Shown here: piece after piece, positions 1 through 12,254 of the stretch | Position numbering within the stretch: the first letter of the stretch is position 1 | Layout of the letters: every line of letters starts with the position of its first letter | Origin: Trichoplusia ni | Taxonomy: Eukaryota; Arthropoda; Insecta; Lepidoptera; Noctuidae | Length of the DNA: 64,000 nt | Reading direction: 5' to 3' | Assembly: GCF_003590095.1 (NCBI RefSeq) | Contig: NC_039479.1 | Location: 6,820,001 to 6,884,000 of the forward strand | Notes under the pieces: generated by a model | Seen by the model: the letters and a program-made list of their open reading frames with translations, nothing else | Told to the model about the DNA's origin: nothing | The model's database searches: none | Position numbers and translations under genes: made by a program

Positions 1-2
1 CG

Positions 3-1209
3 GAGCGGCGTAATAGGTTGTGGTACCAGAAAAATCTGGTGAAAGTTTTGCAGGCGGCGAAGGAGAAACAAGTGAGGGAGATCGATGCCTCCATCGTGTT
101 GGCTGAAGAGCTCATGAGGGTATGGTACGGTATTTTTTACCACTTCGAAATCTACTACATCGAAACTGATGAAGCTGACTATTCTTTTTATTGAATTAGT
201 CCCGCGCACCCGGGGAAATGTATACAGCACCACCGTGTTTAGTTCAGGATGGCAGATAATCAAAAATCCATTAACATGTAATTAATATTTAGTCCGGTGT
301 TCCCTTACTATCGGCTTGACTTTTTGTCAATCAACAATACACCAAAATCACCATTCCTAGAAAACAAAGGTAAAATAAGCGAAACTGATATTTCAGAGAT
401 TAAATGAACCACTTGACCCGCCCGTAGAAGTCGTCATCCCAGAAGTTATCCCTACTAATGAAGACCGTGTTATGAAACCAATAGAACAAGAAGTACTGGA
501 TATATTACACAAGGGTACAGAGAAGGGCGCCGGCAAGACTTATTTAAAGGCTAGATATAAGAAACCGCCTGAAGACAGGTAAGTAGAAAATGATAAAGAT
601 TTACTTGGAAAAGATAATACAGAACTACAATTTTATTGTAGCATTCTCGCAATGGTGCTACCTAAATGTTTACTGCTATTAGAATTACCAATACCAAAGC
701 TATAAAAACATAAAACCTGCGAGCCGGACTCGCGAAACTGGATTCCGTGGAAATAGGCTATAGATAATCAAACCGATCGAACCGGAACCTAATTAACTTG
801 ACGGTATTAAAATTTCAACTTGATAGCCATCACGGATCATGAAATGCAACCTGGAAAGACCAACAGCGGAGTCACAGTAATAGGGTTCCCTTTTTACCCT
901 TTAGAAACGTACTGCATTAGCACATAGTGATTAGGATTGCTTTGATGAGTATTCATCAAGTAGCATTGTACTTGTACATCGTAGACGTTCGCCACCAGGT
1001 TCTTGTACCGCGTGGCGACGAGCTGGGACTACGGCTGGCAGCAGAAGCAAGCCATCCAGCTGGCGCGCGACGTGAACCACGGGCGCTGCTTCGTCCTGCG
1101 CCACACCTTCTACCGCAAGAACAACCTCGCGCCCGACCCGCCGCACTACGCGCGCCCCAGCGGCGGACAGATCTCCATCTGCAGCGAGTACTCCTGCAAC
1201 TTCAACTAA
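3..1209 (+). CDS. Small unrecognised protein, 3' part of gene (5' end outside window)
   Basis: Three exons join in frame: 3-119, 397-578 and 999-1209 (stop TAA 1207-1209). Junctions are ATGAGG|GTATGG, tttcag|AGATTA, GACAG|GTAAGT and caccag|GTTCTT. The visible 169 residues begin with a basic, helical stretch, then a Pro-rich linker (PLDPPVEVVIPEV), then a compact C-terminal part with TSWDYGW, RHTFYRKNNL and PDPPHYARP. I do not recognise the family with certainty. The YGW and F-x-R...DPPxY pattern recalls small ciliary or sperm microtubule inner proteins such as the CFAP68 type, but that is only a resemblance. The last exon is clearly more GC-rich than its introns, as in the other genes here. 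The upstream end is cut by the window, so the start and full length are unknown. An AATAAA lies near 1558 and may be the poly(A) signal. Confidence 0.7.
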
Positions 1210-2976
1210 CCGACCTCGTACCTTACCACCTCCTTGCTCAGCGATCTAATCTCAAATAACATGAACAATAATTATGATTGGAACGCGACATATATAAGAC
1301 TTAAAATAATTGTTAAAGTCATTGCGTTTCTTATCAAAACCGACAGATTCGGAGCCTTTTCTAAGAAAGTCAACGTACAATTGGTACGAAGATTACTATT
1401 ATACCTCTACTATGTAAATAACAGACGAAATATAGCAAAAAACATATATTTTATACTTTTATTATTTACAATAATTCAACTTTTATTTACATATTAACAA
1501 CAGTAAGAGTACCCCTTTTCTAAGGCCACATCTAACTGTTTGAAAGGGAATTACTAAAATAAAAAATGTGTACAGATTTCTGACAATTTTGTTTTCTCAC
1601 AGACTGGAGTAAAGGTTGGTTGGATTCAGTTTCAATAGTTTTGTGTAAGAAAGCGATTTATCTATGCTATATTACAAAAATAATATGAGAACTTTAATTT
1701 TAAACACTTATTGTGACAATGATTACTTAATATGACGTCTATTGAAACCAACTCCAACTATCAAATGCTACTATAAAATTAATTAACCAGCATATCAACA
1801 ACATCCACTCACTCCTAACAAGTTACTAAGAAAATAATTAATAAAATTAATATTAATAATAATAAATATGAGACGTTTTTGTTCTTTCTCAAGTTCATAT
1901 TTTTGACACATTATGTACAATTAATTTATAGATCAGTCCGTATTATCTGCATAAATATTTTTAATTTAAATTTGTCCACATCTGTGTATTGTGCAAAATA
2001 AGACAATTTATTATGCTCTCTCCTTTGGCGTGTAGTCTAACTTTACTAAGTGAAGCAAGTTACAGACAAGCAATATAATCATATATGAGTCATAAACCCT
2101 TTCACCAATGGTGGGGGAAAGTGGAGAAAATAAACTCTCACTAAGAAGTGTCATTTTCTCAGCGCGACATTTGCTATGTCATCACTCTCCAATTCAGATA
2201 AGGAAGGAACAAAGCACTACATCTGTGTCATCTTATATCTTATAGTGGAACGGAAACATTGCCACGTTGTATGTACGCCGATATCGAAAAGAAGAATTAC
2301 ATGCAATTTCATTCATTATTTTAATTTGATACTGATTACGGTAACTTCCTCCTATAACGTCGCTTTACATGTGATGATGATAAATGAATGAGATCAGACA
2401 AAATTATGAAACCGATACAAGTGTCACAGTACACTGCGTGCAGACACCCAGACACCAACTAGTCTGATATGAATTTATTGTCACAACTTTCTACAAACTC
2501 AACAATCACTTGAATAGATGACGCAAGAGGACTTCTCATTCTGTCGAGAAGAATACGTAAGAAACCAAATCACATGCACCTAAGTGTTCTGTTATCGCGC
2601 AATAATGATAGCGTGCTTGGTTTCAAGTAAAACTGCATTTCCCGGACCGCAGGGAATGAGGGGATACAATTGAGCAATATTAATTGCCGTAGACTACAAC
2701 CCTAACCATAGCATGACTGAAAACCCAAGTGTGAGGATGCAGGATGAAGATGATGTTAATTGACCGTAAATCAAGCTTTACCTATACATTATTGACTAAA
2801 GTTAGTTGAATCCCCTCGGTCCCTCGGCGGGAGCAGTCACACGGCAGTCACACGGCACTCGCGCGTCACTCAGATCGTAACCGAGCAGACATTGTCAGTA
2901 GCACTGCGGCGGCGGGCAGCAAGGCGGGCGGCCAGGCGGGCGGCCAGAAGGCCGGCCCGGCGCGCGGCCCGGCCGG
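1210..2976. other. Intergenic region between the two convergent 3' ends
   Basis: AT-rich non-coding stretch holding the 3' UTR of the small plus-strand gene and, from the right, the 3' UTR of MAU2. The short open frames here (for example 2176-2391) have no codon bias or recognisable domain. Near 2830-2860 there is a short direct repeat (cagtcacacgg twice), and 2890-3010 is an extremely G/C-rich low-complexity block around the MAU2 stop codon. No RNA gene or transposon is recognisable. Confidence 0.5.
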
Positions 2977-5900
2977 CTAGGGCGCGGGCGTGGGCGGCGG
3001 CGCGGGCGGCGTCTCGAGACAGGGCACGGGCCCGCTGGTCCACTGCACGAGCGCGTGCTCGGGCATCTGCGTGGCCGCGAAGTGGTCCTTCAGCAGCGCC
3101 TGCGAGAAGTTGCAGTGCATCTGGTACGCCTCCGTCTCGCGGTCGGTGTCGTTCGCCAGCCGGTACAAGTCTGCCACGGAACAATAATATACGACGTTAT
3201 AAATGATCAATTAAATTAACTTAAATATATTCAATACCCATATTAGAAAGCAGTGACTTAAAATATTGTAGAATACTAAAGGATGATCCACATTATAGTG
3301 TTAATTTCAGTTTGGTGTGATCATGATCTAAAAAATGTTCATGCTAGAAACAATAAACGGAATTTGATTTTTATTTCAGATCATATGTTTAATATACAAG
3401 TCAAGTTGAGCTCTCAAGTTCTGCATTATCATATTTAATAGTAACCTTTAAGTATAGCGGAGGCCCAGAGCTGGACGTGTACGTCAGGTATCTTGCTGGC
3501 GAGCTGCATGGCTGGCGTGACCATGTTCATGCTCTCGCGCGAGTTATTGATGGACAGGAAGATGTGGCCCAACAGCACCAGCGAGCACGAAGTCAGCCGG
3601 TTCAGGTCCTCTGCGTTTGCCATCTTCAACGTCTCACGGAGGTACCTCCTGTTATTACAAATAATTGTTAGTGCTACTAGATACAAACAGACAGCGAAAA
3701 GAAAACATAAAATAATATAATGTCGCACTTTTTTCAACAACACGAATAAGAAGTTATTACATCTGAGCAATAAGGTCCAAAACAGTAAATCTACTTACTT
3801 GGCCTCGTTATACCGCGCCTGGAAAAAGGCTTGTAATCCCAGCACGTAGTACGAAGCTGCCCTAAGACCGTGCGCGTAAGCAGGTAACGATTCCGGCTTA
3901 ACCTGTTCACAAAATCAAATGATAAACACACAAAAAACTCATACAATTTCCAACATACAATAAAGAATAAAATGAGAAGTTGTTCATGTTTCGCTTTGAC
4001 AATGATACCACCTATTACTATGGCAGTTGACCCGGTTTTTGAGTCACTTAGGACATAAATATATAATAAATATTCAAAACAATATCCTGATTAAATTTCT
4101 GTAAAATTATAATTTTAAACTTACTTCAGCCATCAGTTGAGTGAGCTCGTTGTCTCTCCGCCCCCGTAAATATACAATAGCCAGATTAAGTTTTGCAAAC
4201 ATCCATAGATCCCTTTCTTGTGACATCTAGAAAAAAAAAACAAAGTCCTCAAAACATCAAATAAAAAGTGTATAAATATACTTAGGCTTGGCAGTTCATA
4301 GAGTAATATTGAAGGTCTTTTCAAATCTTTTGACGGTAATACCTGGCAACATTAGAAGCGAAATTTTTTGTGAAGTTTTATTGTTGCATAACATTGCTAA
4401 ACAGCGCGCAAACGCAAACAACGTTGCAGAGTTTCGTGTAGCATGTTGCGCAACAAGTCGACAAATTTCGAGTCCACTACGCAAAATTTCGTGAAATAAT
4501 TTATAACAGAAAAACTTACATGTATGGCAGTGTGGAACTGCGATTCTGCAGCCTCCATGCAGTTCATGGACATGGCGTACAGGCCCAGCAGACAGTGCAG
4601 CTGCGGCGTATGCAAGGCCCCGATCGCCGCTGTAAGAAAAATATTGATAGTACGCGTGTTCTAAATGTAGAAGTTGTGAACTGCCACAAAATTTAAATTG
4701 AATAACTTAGTACTCGTTCACGTTTACTCGTGGGAGCGGTCACGAAATCTATACTAATATATAAAGCTGAAGAGTTTGTTTGTTTGTTTGAACGCGCTAA
4801 TCTCAGGAACTACTGGTCCATTCATCGAGGAAGGCTTTAGGCTATAAACCATCACGCTGCGACTAATATTTATTTATTATTTATTTATTTATTAAACAGG
4901 TACATGATAAAAAACATTAAATCTGATGCAATGTCCAACAAAACTATCGACATAGTTTGTCTGTTGGATCTCGTTAAACATTTCTTATACATAGATATCT
5001 AGGTATGTAAATTAAGTATAGTATATAAAATCGCTTTTTTAATGTTCGGTCTCCATATACATTGTTAACTTTTGGTACAGGATATTTACCAGACGACATC
5101 GCTCGGGTGTTATAATTATTATAAACAGTTATTAATAATGAATTATGCTCCTGATCGCCATGGTTGTTTGTTGCTAATATAAATTTATGTTTTAATCTTG
5201 CCGGTAATACTTTACAAATTTTGAATAGTTTATAATAGACGTCTTTACAATTATTTTTAGTTTTTTTTATCTACTATTAGCTTTAGGAATCTTATTTGGA
5301 TATTTTCTATTTTTTCGATGTAGGATTTGAAAGTCCATAGCAATCAAGGGCATAATCAACTACGGATTCCACCATACAGCGGTATAGTATTTTTAGGGTA
5401 CTACTAGGAACTCTAAAACTTAGGTGATAAAATTTACTTAAAATAGGAGCTAAGATATAATGGAAAGTGTGAAAAAAACCGGGCAGGTATACCTAAATCA
5501 TAACTTATATCTTCTACCCACGGGGACGAAGTCGCGGGCAACAGCTAGTATCAAATATATGGCGTAATATCCAAGAGTTCACGTACAAAACGCACGTCCG
5601 GTGCAAGTAGCGGTCAAGCTAGCGACTGGCTCCGCGATCGCAATATCAAACACGTAAGATGTTTGTGAGCGTTCACGTTGAACTAGCGGCGGAGCGCGCG
5701 ATACACTCTCGACGTTAGGTAAGTTAAACCAGTATGAACTTGTCTCTAGAAACATTAGCGCGGCTTCATCATGTTTTTCGATAAAGAAGATTTTATTAGT
5801 GCTGTTCAGGCTAGAACTCCGATTTGGCAAAGCAAACAGTCATTATTGTCGTCCCAACCGCGCAAACGCTTGGTGGTCAATGTGAAACCGGCACGTCATC

Positions 5901-8900
5901 GCGACCGCACCCGCCACAGTGCAGGCTCAAAGCGAGCGCGCGGAACCCAATCTCGTACTTAGTTGTAGCGCAGGAGCCCACATCTGGATAGTGATGGGGG
6001 CTAGCGGCTGGAGAGCCGTCCCTTCTCATGCCGCAAGCCGACTCGCCGGTCGTGGTTGTGTGTAGTGTGTGTACTCACGCGTGGGCGCCTGTCGCAGCAG
6101 CGCGGCGGCGCGCGCGATCTCCTGCAGCGCGTTGGCCTTGCCGCCCGCCACCAGCGTGTGGCGGTGTGTAGTGTGTGTACTCACGCGTGGGCGCCTGTCG
6201 CAGCAGCGCGGCGGCGCGCGCGATCTCCTGCAGCGCGTTGGCCTTGCCGCCCGCCACCAGCGTGTGGCGGTGTGTAGTGTGTGTACTCACGCGTGGGCGC
6301 CTGTCGCAGCAGCGCGGCGGCGCGCGCGATCTCCTGCAGCGCGTTGGCCTTGCCGCCCGCCACCAGCGTGTGGCGGTGTGTAGTGTGTGTACTCACGCGT
6401 GGGCGCCTGTCGCAGCAGCGCGGCGGCGCGCGCGATCTCCTGCAGCGCGTTGGCCTTGCCGCCCGCCACCAGCGTGTGGCGGTGTGTAGTGTGTGTACTC
6501 ACGCGTGGGCGCCTGTCGCAGCAGCGCGGCGGCGCGCGCGATCTCCTGCAGCGCGTTGGCCTTGCCGCCCGCCACCAGCGTGTGGCGGTGTGTAGTGTGT
6601 GTACTCACGCGTGGGCGCCTGTCGCAGCAGCGCGGCGGCGCGCGCGATCTCCTGCAGCGCGTTGGCCTTGCCGCCCGCCACCAGCGTGTGGCGGTGTGTA
6701 GTGTGTGTACTCACGCGTGGGCGCCTGTCGCAGCAGCGCGGCGGCGCGCGCGATCTCCTGCAGCGCGTTGGCCTTGCCGCCCGCCACCAGCGTGTGGCGG
6801 TGTGTAGTGTGTGTACTCACGCGTGGGCGCCTGTCGCAGCAGCGCGGCGGCGCGCGCGATCTCCTGCAGCGCGTTGGCCTTGCCGCCCGCCACCAGCGTG
6901 TGGCGGTGTGTAGTGTGTGTACTCACGCGTGGGCGCCTGTCGCAGCAGCGCGGCGGCGCGCGCGATCTCCTGCAGCGCGTTGGCCTTGCCGCCCGCCACC
7001 AGCGTGTGGCGGTGTGTAGTGTGTGTACTCACGCGTGGGCGCCTGTCGCAGCAGCGCGGCGGCGCGCGCGATCTCCTGCAGCGCGTTGGCCTTGCCGCCC
7101 GCCACCAGCGTGTGGCGGTGTGTAGTGTGTGTACTCACGCGTGGGCGCCTGTCGCAGCAGCGCGGCGGCGCGCGCGATCTCCTGCAGCGCGTTGGCCTTG
7201 CCGCCCGCCACCAGCGTGTGGCGGTGTGTAGTGTGTGTACTCACGCGTGGGCGCCTGTCGCAGCAGCGCGGCGGCGCGCGCGATCTCCTGCAGCGCGTTG
7301 GCCTTGCCGCCCGCCACCAGCGTGTGGCGGTGTGTAGTGTGTGTACTCACGCGTGGGCGCCTGTCGCAGCAGCGCGGCGGCGCGCGCGATCTCCTGCAGC
7401 GCGTTGGCCTTGCCGCCCGCCACCAGCGTGTGGCGGTGTGTAGTGTGTGTACTCACGCGTGGGCGCCTGTCGCAGCAGCGCGGCGGCGCGCGCGATCTCC
7501 TGCAGCGCGTTGGCCTTGCCGCCCGCCACCAGGCGGCACAGCGCCGCGTGTTCCACCAGCGCCATGCGTAGACGCCACGCTAGCGCGCGCGGGCCCGCCT
7601 CCGACCGCGACGACAGGCACGCCGAATCCATGTCTTCTGGCTCGCCTGTTTTTGCTGAAAATTCACCCAACATAAATTTTCTTACCTAAAAGAACATTTT
7701 TTAACATATTCAGCAAAGCTGCGCAATAATCGGGCAAATTTGCAAATTTGAGTGCAACATGACGCGCAACATGTTCTATGCATCCGGGTCAAAGGAGCCT
7801 TCGTCCAACAAAATTGTTTACATTACAAATAAAATACGCAAAATGCGCTGTAACAATTTACATATTAACTTACCTGTTAGCTTATCAATTTGAGCGAGCG
7901 CCTTCTCAGTGTACTTATGCGCCTTCTCCATGTAGCCGGCCTGCGCGGAGTGCATCACGGTGACCAGATACACGAGCACGTACAGCTGCTGCCGCGACAT
8001 CCACACGAACGACTCGCCGAGCGCACTGCCGCACACAGCTACACAAACCATCATAATACTTGTAAAAACTTCTCAATACAACAAGCTTACGTATGTACCT
8101 AACAAGGAATTAGATAAAAAATCTACTGATGTATACAATTATAAGTACACTTACAGTCATCATCAGGCCACGAAGACCCCATAATAGTTTGTATGCTCTG
8201 CTGCAACTGCTTCAGGCAAGGCTTCACGCTCTTCACCTGTCCTGCCATTAAGTAGTGGCATACCTACAAGCAAAATATAGGTGTTGTACAACAAAGTCAT
8301 TTAAACGCTCTTTTAATACATATATGACTAATGCAAAGTAATTTTACCTGTAACACTAAAAAGAAAACTTTTAGGTACTCCTTCTGGTGAATACTGCCGG
8401 TCCAGGAGTCTACTAAGTGTCCAGCCTGATTCAGTAGTGGTAATACCTCTGTAATCTTTTTGTCTATTAACAGAAGCTGCAACAAAGAGGTTCCTTTAGT
8501 AATACATATTATGCACAAAGAAATATAGAGAACAATTAAAGTAGTTACAGCTTACAGAGGAAGTTACACAAAGAGGCTTTCTTCACAGCTAAGAGACTTA
8601 CTAACGCAACTAGTTTTAAGTATCATTTAACTACAAATTTAAGCACGTATAATATACTAAAGTTATAACATAATTAAACGTTGATAGAAAAATCAATACA
8701 AACTTATAAAGTTCAGAACAACAGCCTCATTATTTTCCAGGCGATAGGAGCAAGCAACTCCAGTGGCTTTATTGTCATATGAAGGTAACTGACTCACCAT
8801 CACCCTACTGAGTAAGAACAGAACTCGCGTGTATGCCACATTGGATATCTGGGCGTAGTCCACGCCGACGCCGAGCAGACTGCTCGCAACTTCATATTCG

Positions 8901-11900
8901 CGTTCTGTGGCGTGGATTTGCTGCAATGGAATGTGATAATGTATAAACAAAATACACATAATAGTAGACAACATTTTGTTAGATGATACCAAAAGTTTTG
9001 TCGAACAATAATAATTTTACATTGTGGATTGTAATATTTAGAATTAGTTTGTATAAAAGCATCTATACTATTTGTGATGCGCAAGTTTTTCAGTAGGATC
9101 GTGGAGTTTAAGCGATTTCAATAATAAATTATTGAGTTCATGAAGTTTTATTCCTGACTACGTTTCGGGAATGTTGCGATTGCAGTCGAAATGCGGTCCG
9201 TCTGTCTATAGCCTAACTTATTTTTTTTATGATGCCTTAACTAGAATTGTGACGAATAGTGATTTGGCCAATTACCGAATATTCGGCGGCCTAAGCATTT
9301 CACATTTGGCGCAATGTACATACTTTTATGTTCCTAGATTATATCTAAATGCTGTTGAGCTGATCCTTACAAGTGGTGGTCAGCAAACGAAAAACAATAC
9401 CCAAACCCCTCGAAATTTGCTAAAGTATATCTTTACCTGAGAGTCTGAATATCTTTACATGTATAGTGAGGGTCACTTTCCTAAGCTCATTTACGACGAA
9501 CTTCTTTGCTATTTGTACTTGTACTTATCTTTGAGAGCACAGAATTGAGCTCGTAGGCATTAACAGTTGAACGAAAACAGTGAAATATCATTCAAACAAG
9601 TATTTATACATAATTAATTCTATTCATTTCAATATATTTTTTTCCAAAATGTTTAATTTTAATTTTTCAGTGATCTGTTTATAAATTATGTATGTACATA
9701 AAAAAACCGGATGTACAAAAACGTGACGCCATATTGCCGTAACGGACTTCCGTTGCAGTGTCGTCCAGTAGTTACCTCCTAGTTGTGCCTAAAGAAGTTT
9801 TACTTTAAAAAATAGCTTTATTTAACTGTCATAAATTACCACTGATATTGATTTAACTTGGTATAATGAGTATGAAAAGTTAGCAGAATACCGAATATGC
9901 GTTACATCACTAGCCAAAACCCTTTATCAATAATCTAACATGCCTAACTAGATACATGGCTAATCTTACAATTTGTTTAGTACCTAAGAAATTCATAACT
10001 ATTTTAAGATAGTACAAGTTACAAAGTTCAGGACCTCAATGAATGCATTGCTCTTGGATATTGATGTCTGAATGTCAAAAATTATTTATTATAATACAAT
10101 GGGGATCCTGATACATAACTACATATCTATTAACTCACATATTATTATAATAAGGAGTAGTATTAATATTATAGGAGCATAATAAATAATGAGGCGGATT
10201 CATAATTATTTACTTAAACACAATATGGCGCGCGAACCTTCCGCCACGTCAGCTAATGATTAAGATTTGGGTTTGGACCTAAACTGATGGGGCGATCGCG
10301 AGAAATAGTAAATAATAAGGATTGTATTTTTGTTATGCTACAAATAAAAACAAAAATTAAAATTCTTGAAACAAAATTGGACAAAGAATAAGTAAGACAT
10401 ACTAAGTAGTATTTTCATAAGAAGGTTTTATGTTGATAAGACATTTCTGACAATTAGTCATAATTAGTTTGTAAGGCCTATTTATAACCTTATATTTTTT
10501 TACAAAGTTCATAAATCTTTAGATATTTTAATGTATTTATGCTTGCACCTTCAACATAAGAAAATATTATATTTACTTATACTTAAACTTGTATGAATCT
10601 GAGACAATGTATTATTAGGAGCAAGCATATTTTATATGTGCACACAATTACCTCAGGCTTTTTGAGTTGCTGCTGGTTGTACAACAAGTAATTACAAAAA
10701 TTTGGGGTAGTTTTAAAAATAATCAATATTGTAATCTTCATAACAACTGCTACCAATGATAGCTGCTTGTTTCTTTTGTTAACCAGAAGACACATATTAG
10801 TGGGATATTTAGTCTGTTTTTATATTTTACAAATTTAAGTACCAATATTGCAAATTTGTTTAAATACTTTTTCACTTCATTTGTGATACCAATGCTGAGC
10901 AGCGAAGTGAATTTTGAAATTTGTTTACTACTCAGATTTTTCTTTCGAGGAAATGAGGATTATAAATTTTTGAATCTGAAATCACCAGCCCCCAGTGAGC
11001 ACAAGTGATGATCAATAGTATCAATAGTAGCTTTGCCCAACAAGCAGACAGTTTTGCACAGCTATGACAATGGAAATGTATGAATTAAATTAGGCTGTAA
11101 GTAGCATGTTTATCTATCTATTTGTAAACAAGTTAATTTAATCACTCATTTCATCTCCCATAAATTATGCAAATGAGTCTAATCGGGCCCCCCCGATATA
11201 TACGAGTGAGTAAACCATTACATCATTTAATAAATCACAATGAGTATTGGAGTTATTTAATATGTAATAATAAATATACTTCAAAATAGGTAATAACTTA
11301 ATGAGTGTCAGCATATAAACCATAAATAATAAACATGTCATTTTATTTCATACAATGACAAAATATATAATGAAATATGGTTGAAACATTAGTAATGTGA
11401 AAATGCAAATATTTGCGAACTTAGCTAATTATCATCCCTACTTCATTTCCAAATAATTATGTTAATGAACATGTTACAATAATTACAATTCCAAATGTCC
11501 AATGCTGCTGATATGATATTACTTTTATAACTTAAACGTAATTTCTATTGATTATTGCAATGTTTATTATTAAATTAATGAGATATGGGCAATCTAATAA
11601 ACAATAACAACATAATATAACACAAATGACATAAAACATAAAATATATAGTTTACTTACTGCCAATTGGAATATGAGTCTGCAATGCCAGTAAACACTGT
11701 GCTGTGACAACTCAATGGCCTTCCGTAGGATGGGCTTAGAATGTGAGGGCTGGCCCTGGGCCTCAAACAAGTCTGCGAGCACGCTGGCTGCCTCGAACTT
11801 AACGTCATCAAACCCATTGATAGTCTGGGACATGCACCACTGAAACCACAACACTTTGATCACCATATGACCCACTTGAACTTTGTTTACATACTTTGAG

Positions 11901-12254
11901 AAAGTAGCATCTCATCTACCAACAAAAAGACTAAGGTAAAGGCTATCCCGTCGTGTTGCGCCAACGACCGCTACTCCAAAACACAACATACTTTCAAAAC
12001 TAAACGAATAATAACAAAAAAAAACTTACACTCTGCTCTAAATGCGTTCTCGCCAAGTCGATGTTTTTGGTGTGTGTCAAAAGAATATTTCCAAGTTGTA
12101 AATGTGTCCTGGCCTCGACTCTTTGTGGTGGTTTGAAATTAAATACAGCTTGTAAGCACTGGATGCAACTTTTTATGTCAGGAGGAGTTGATGTACGGAA
12201 ATGTTCTGCTAAACCAAGTAAAGAAATATACCAAGCGTCCTGCGTTGACGCCAT
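2977..12254 (-). CDS. MAU2: MAU2 chromatid cohesion factor (SCC4 homologue, cohesin loader subunit)
   Basis: The partner of NIPBL/Nipped-B in the complex that loads cohesin onto chromatin in the nucleus. Exons in transcript order: 12254-12030, 11839-11660, 8920-8798, 8476-8348, 8263-8155, 8038-7874, 7654-7457, 4629-4520, 4226-4125, 3902-3799, 3648-3446 and 3170-2977. They total 1842 nt, 613 residues, about the length of vertebrate MAU2. Diagnostic stretches include SWCMSQTINGFDDVKFEAAS, GQVKSVKPCLKQLQQ, MCR-like LCRLVAGGKANALQEI, NEAKRYLRETLKMANAEDL and LTSCSLVLLGHIF; the whole protein is TPR-like helical repeats. The start ATG at 12254 is followed by MASTQDAWYISLLGLAEHF, matching the family's N-terminal region; further upstream in-frame ATGs look like 5' UTR. 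The C-terminus is Pro-rich (ETPPAPPPTPAP). Intron 7 carries a 106-bp array containing 14 copies of the exon 7 donor. Intron 2 (8921-11659, 2.7 kb) shows no recognisable content. Confidence 0.95.
4752..5550. repeat. Lepidopteran interspersed repeat interrupted by a second insertion
   Basis: The outer element begins around 4752 (ctaatatataaagctgaag, caggaactactggtcc) and resumes at about 5480-5550 with the block around acccacggggacgaagtcgc and gcaacagctagta, which I know as a frequent terminal sequence of dispersed lepidopteran repeats. Between about 4869 and 5480 an unrelated AT-rich piece starting with tttatttattatttatttat splits it, giving a nested arrangement. No transposase or reverse transcriptase frame is visible. 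It lies in MAU2 intron 7. Boundaries are approximate. Confidence 0.6.
5771..5962 (+). pseudogene. Short MADF-like open frame, probable transposon or retrocopy remnant
   Basis: A 63-codon frame on the strand opposite MAU2, inside intron 7. It starts MFFDKEDFISAVQARTPIWQ; the spacing of an acidic start, F-I-x-x-V and a P-x-W resembles the first helix of MADF (Myb/SANT-like) domains, which occur in insect transcription factors and Harbinger-type transposon proteins. The rest becomes Arg/Ser-rich (RHRDRTRHSAGSKRARG) and does not continue the domain. No flanking exon or terminal repeat was found. It could also be a chance open frame; the domain resemblance is weak. Confidence 0.3.
6058..7532 (-). 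repeat. 106-bp tandem array made of MAU2 exon 7 3' end plus its 5' splice site (about 14 copies)
   Basis: About 13.9 near-identical units of 106 bp. On the minus strand each unit is the last ~77 nt of MAU2 exon 7 (encoding VAGGKANALQEIARAAALLR...), then the donor CGCCCACGC|GTGAGTACAC and about 29 nt of intron start. Donor GT dinucleotides recur every 106 bp from 7456 down to 6078, 14 in all. Only the copy at highest coordinates (exon 7654-7457) is joined to a proper acceptor (ttttcag at 7655-7657) and matches MAU2; the other 13 lie in intron 7. The unit is not a multiple of three and has no obvious acceptor, so splicing from a later donor would break the frame. The near-perfect identity points to recent expansion, homogenisation or an assembly artefact. 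Confidence 0.95.

Noticed and set aside
2870..3206. Two 104-codon Arg/Ala-rich frames on opposite strands
   Set aside because: They are shadows of the GC-rich last MAU2 exon and its low-complexity 3' flank; the MAU2 frame itself ends at 2977.
6058..7532. CRISPR array
   Set aside because: Units are directly abutting and identical over their whole length without unique spacers, and the context is a eukaryotic intron.
6056..7689. Stack of overlapping 104- and 71-codon frames on both strands
   Set aside because: All are periodic products of the 106-bp array; only the minus-strand exon 7654-7457 is coding.
9150..9450. 89-codon frame and an attcgg-rich stretch in MAU2 intron 2
   Set aside because: No recognisable domain, no terminal repeats and no splice context; taken as chance.
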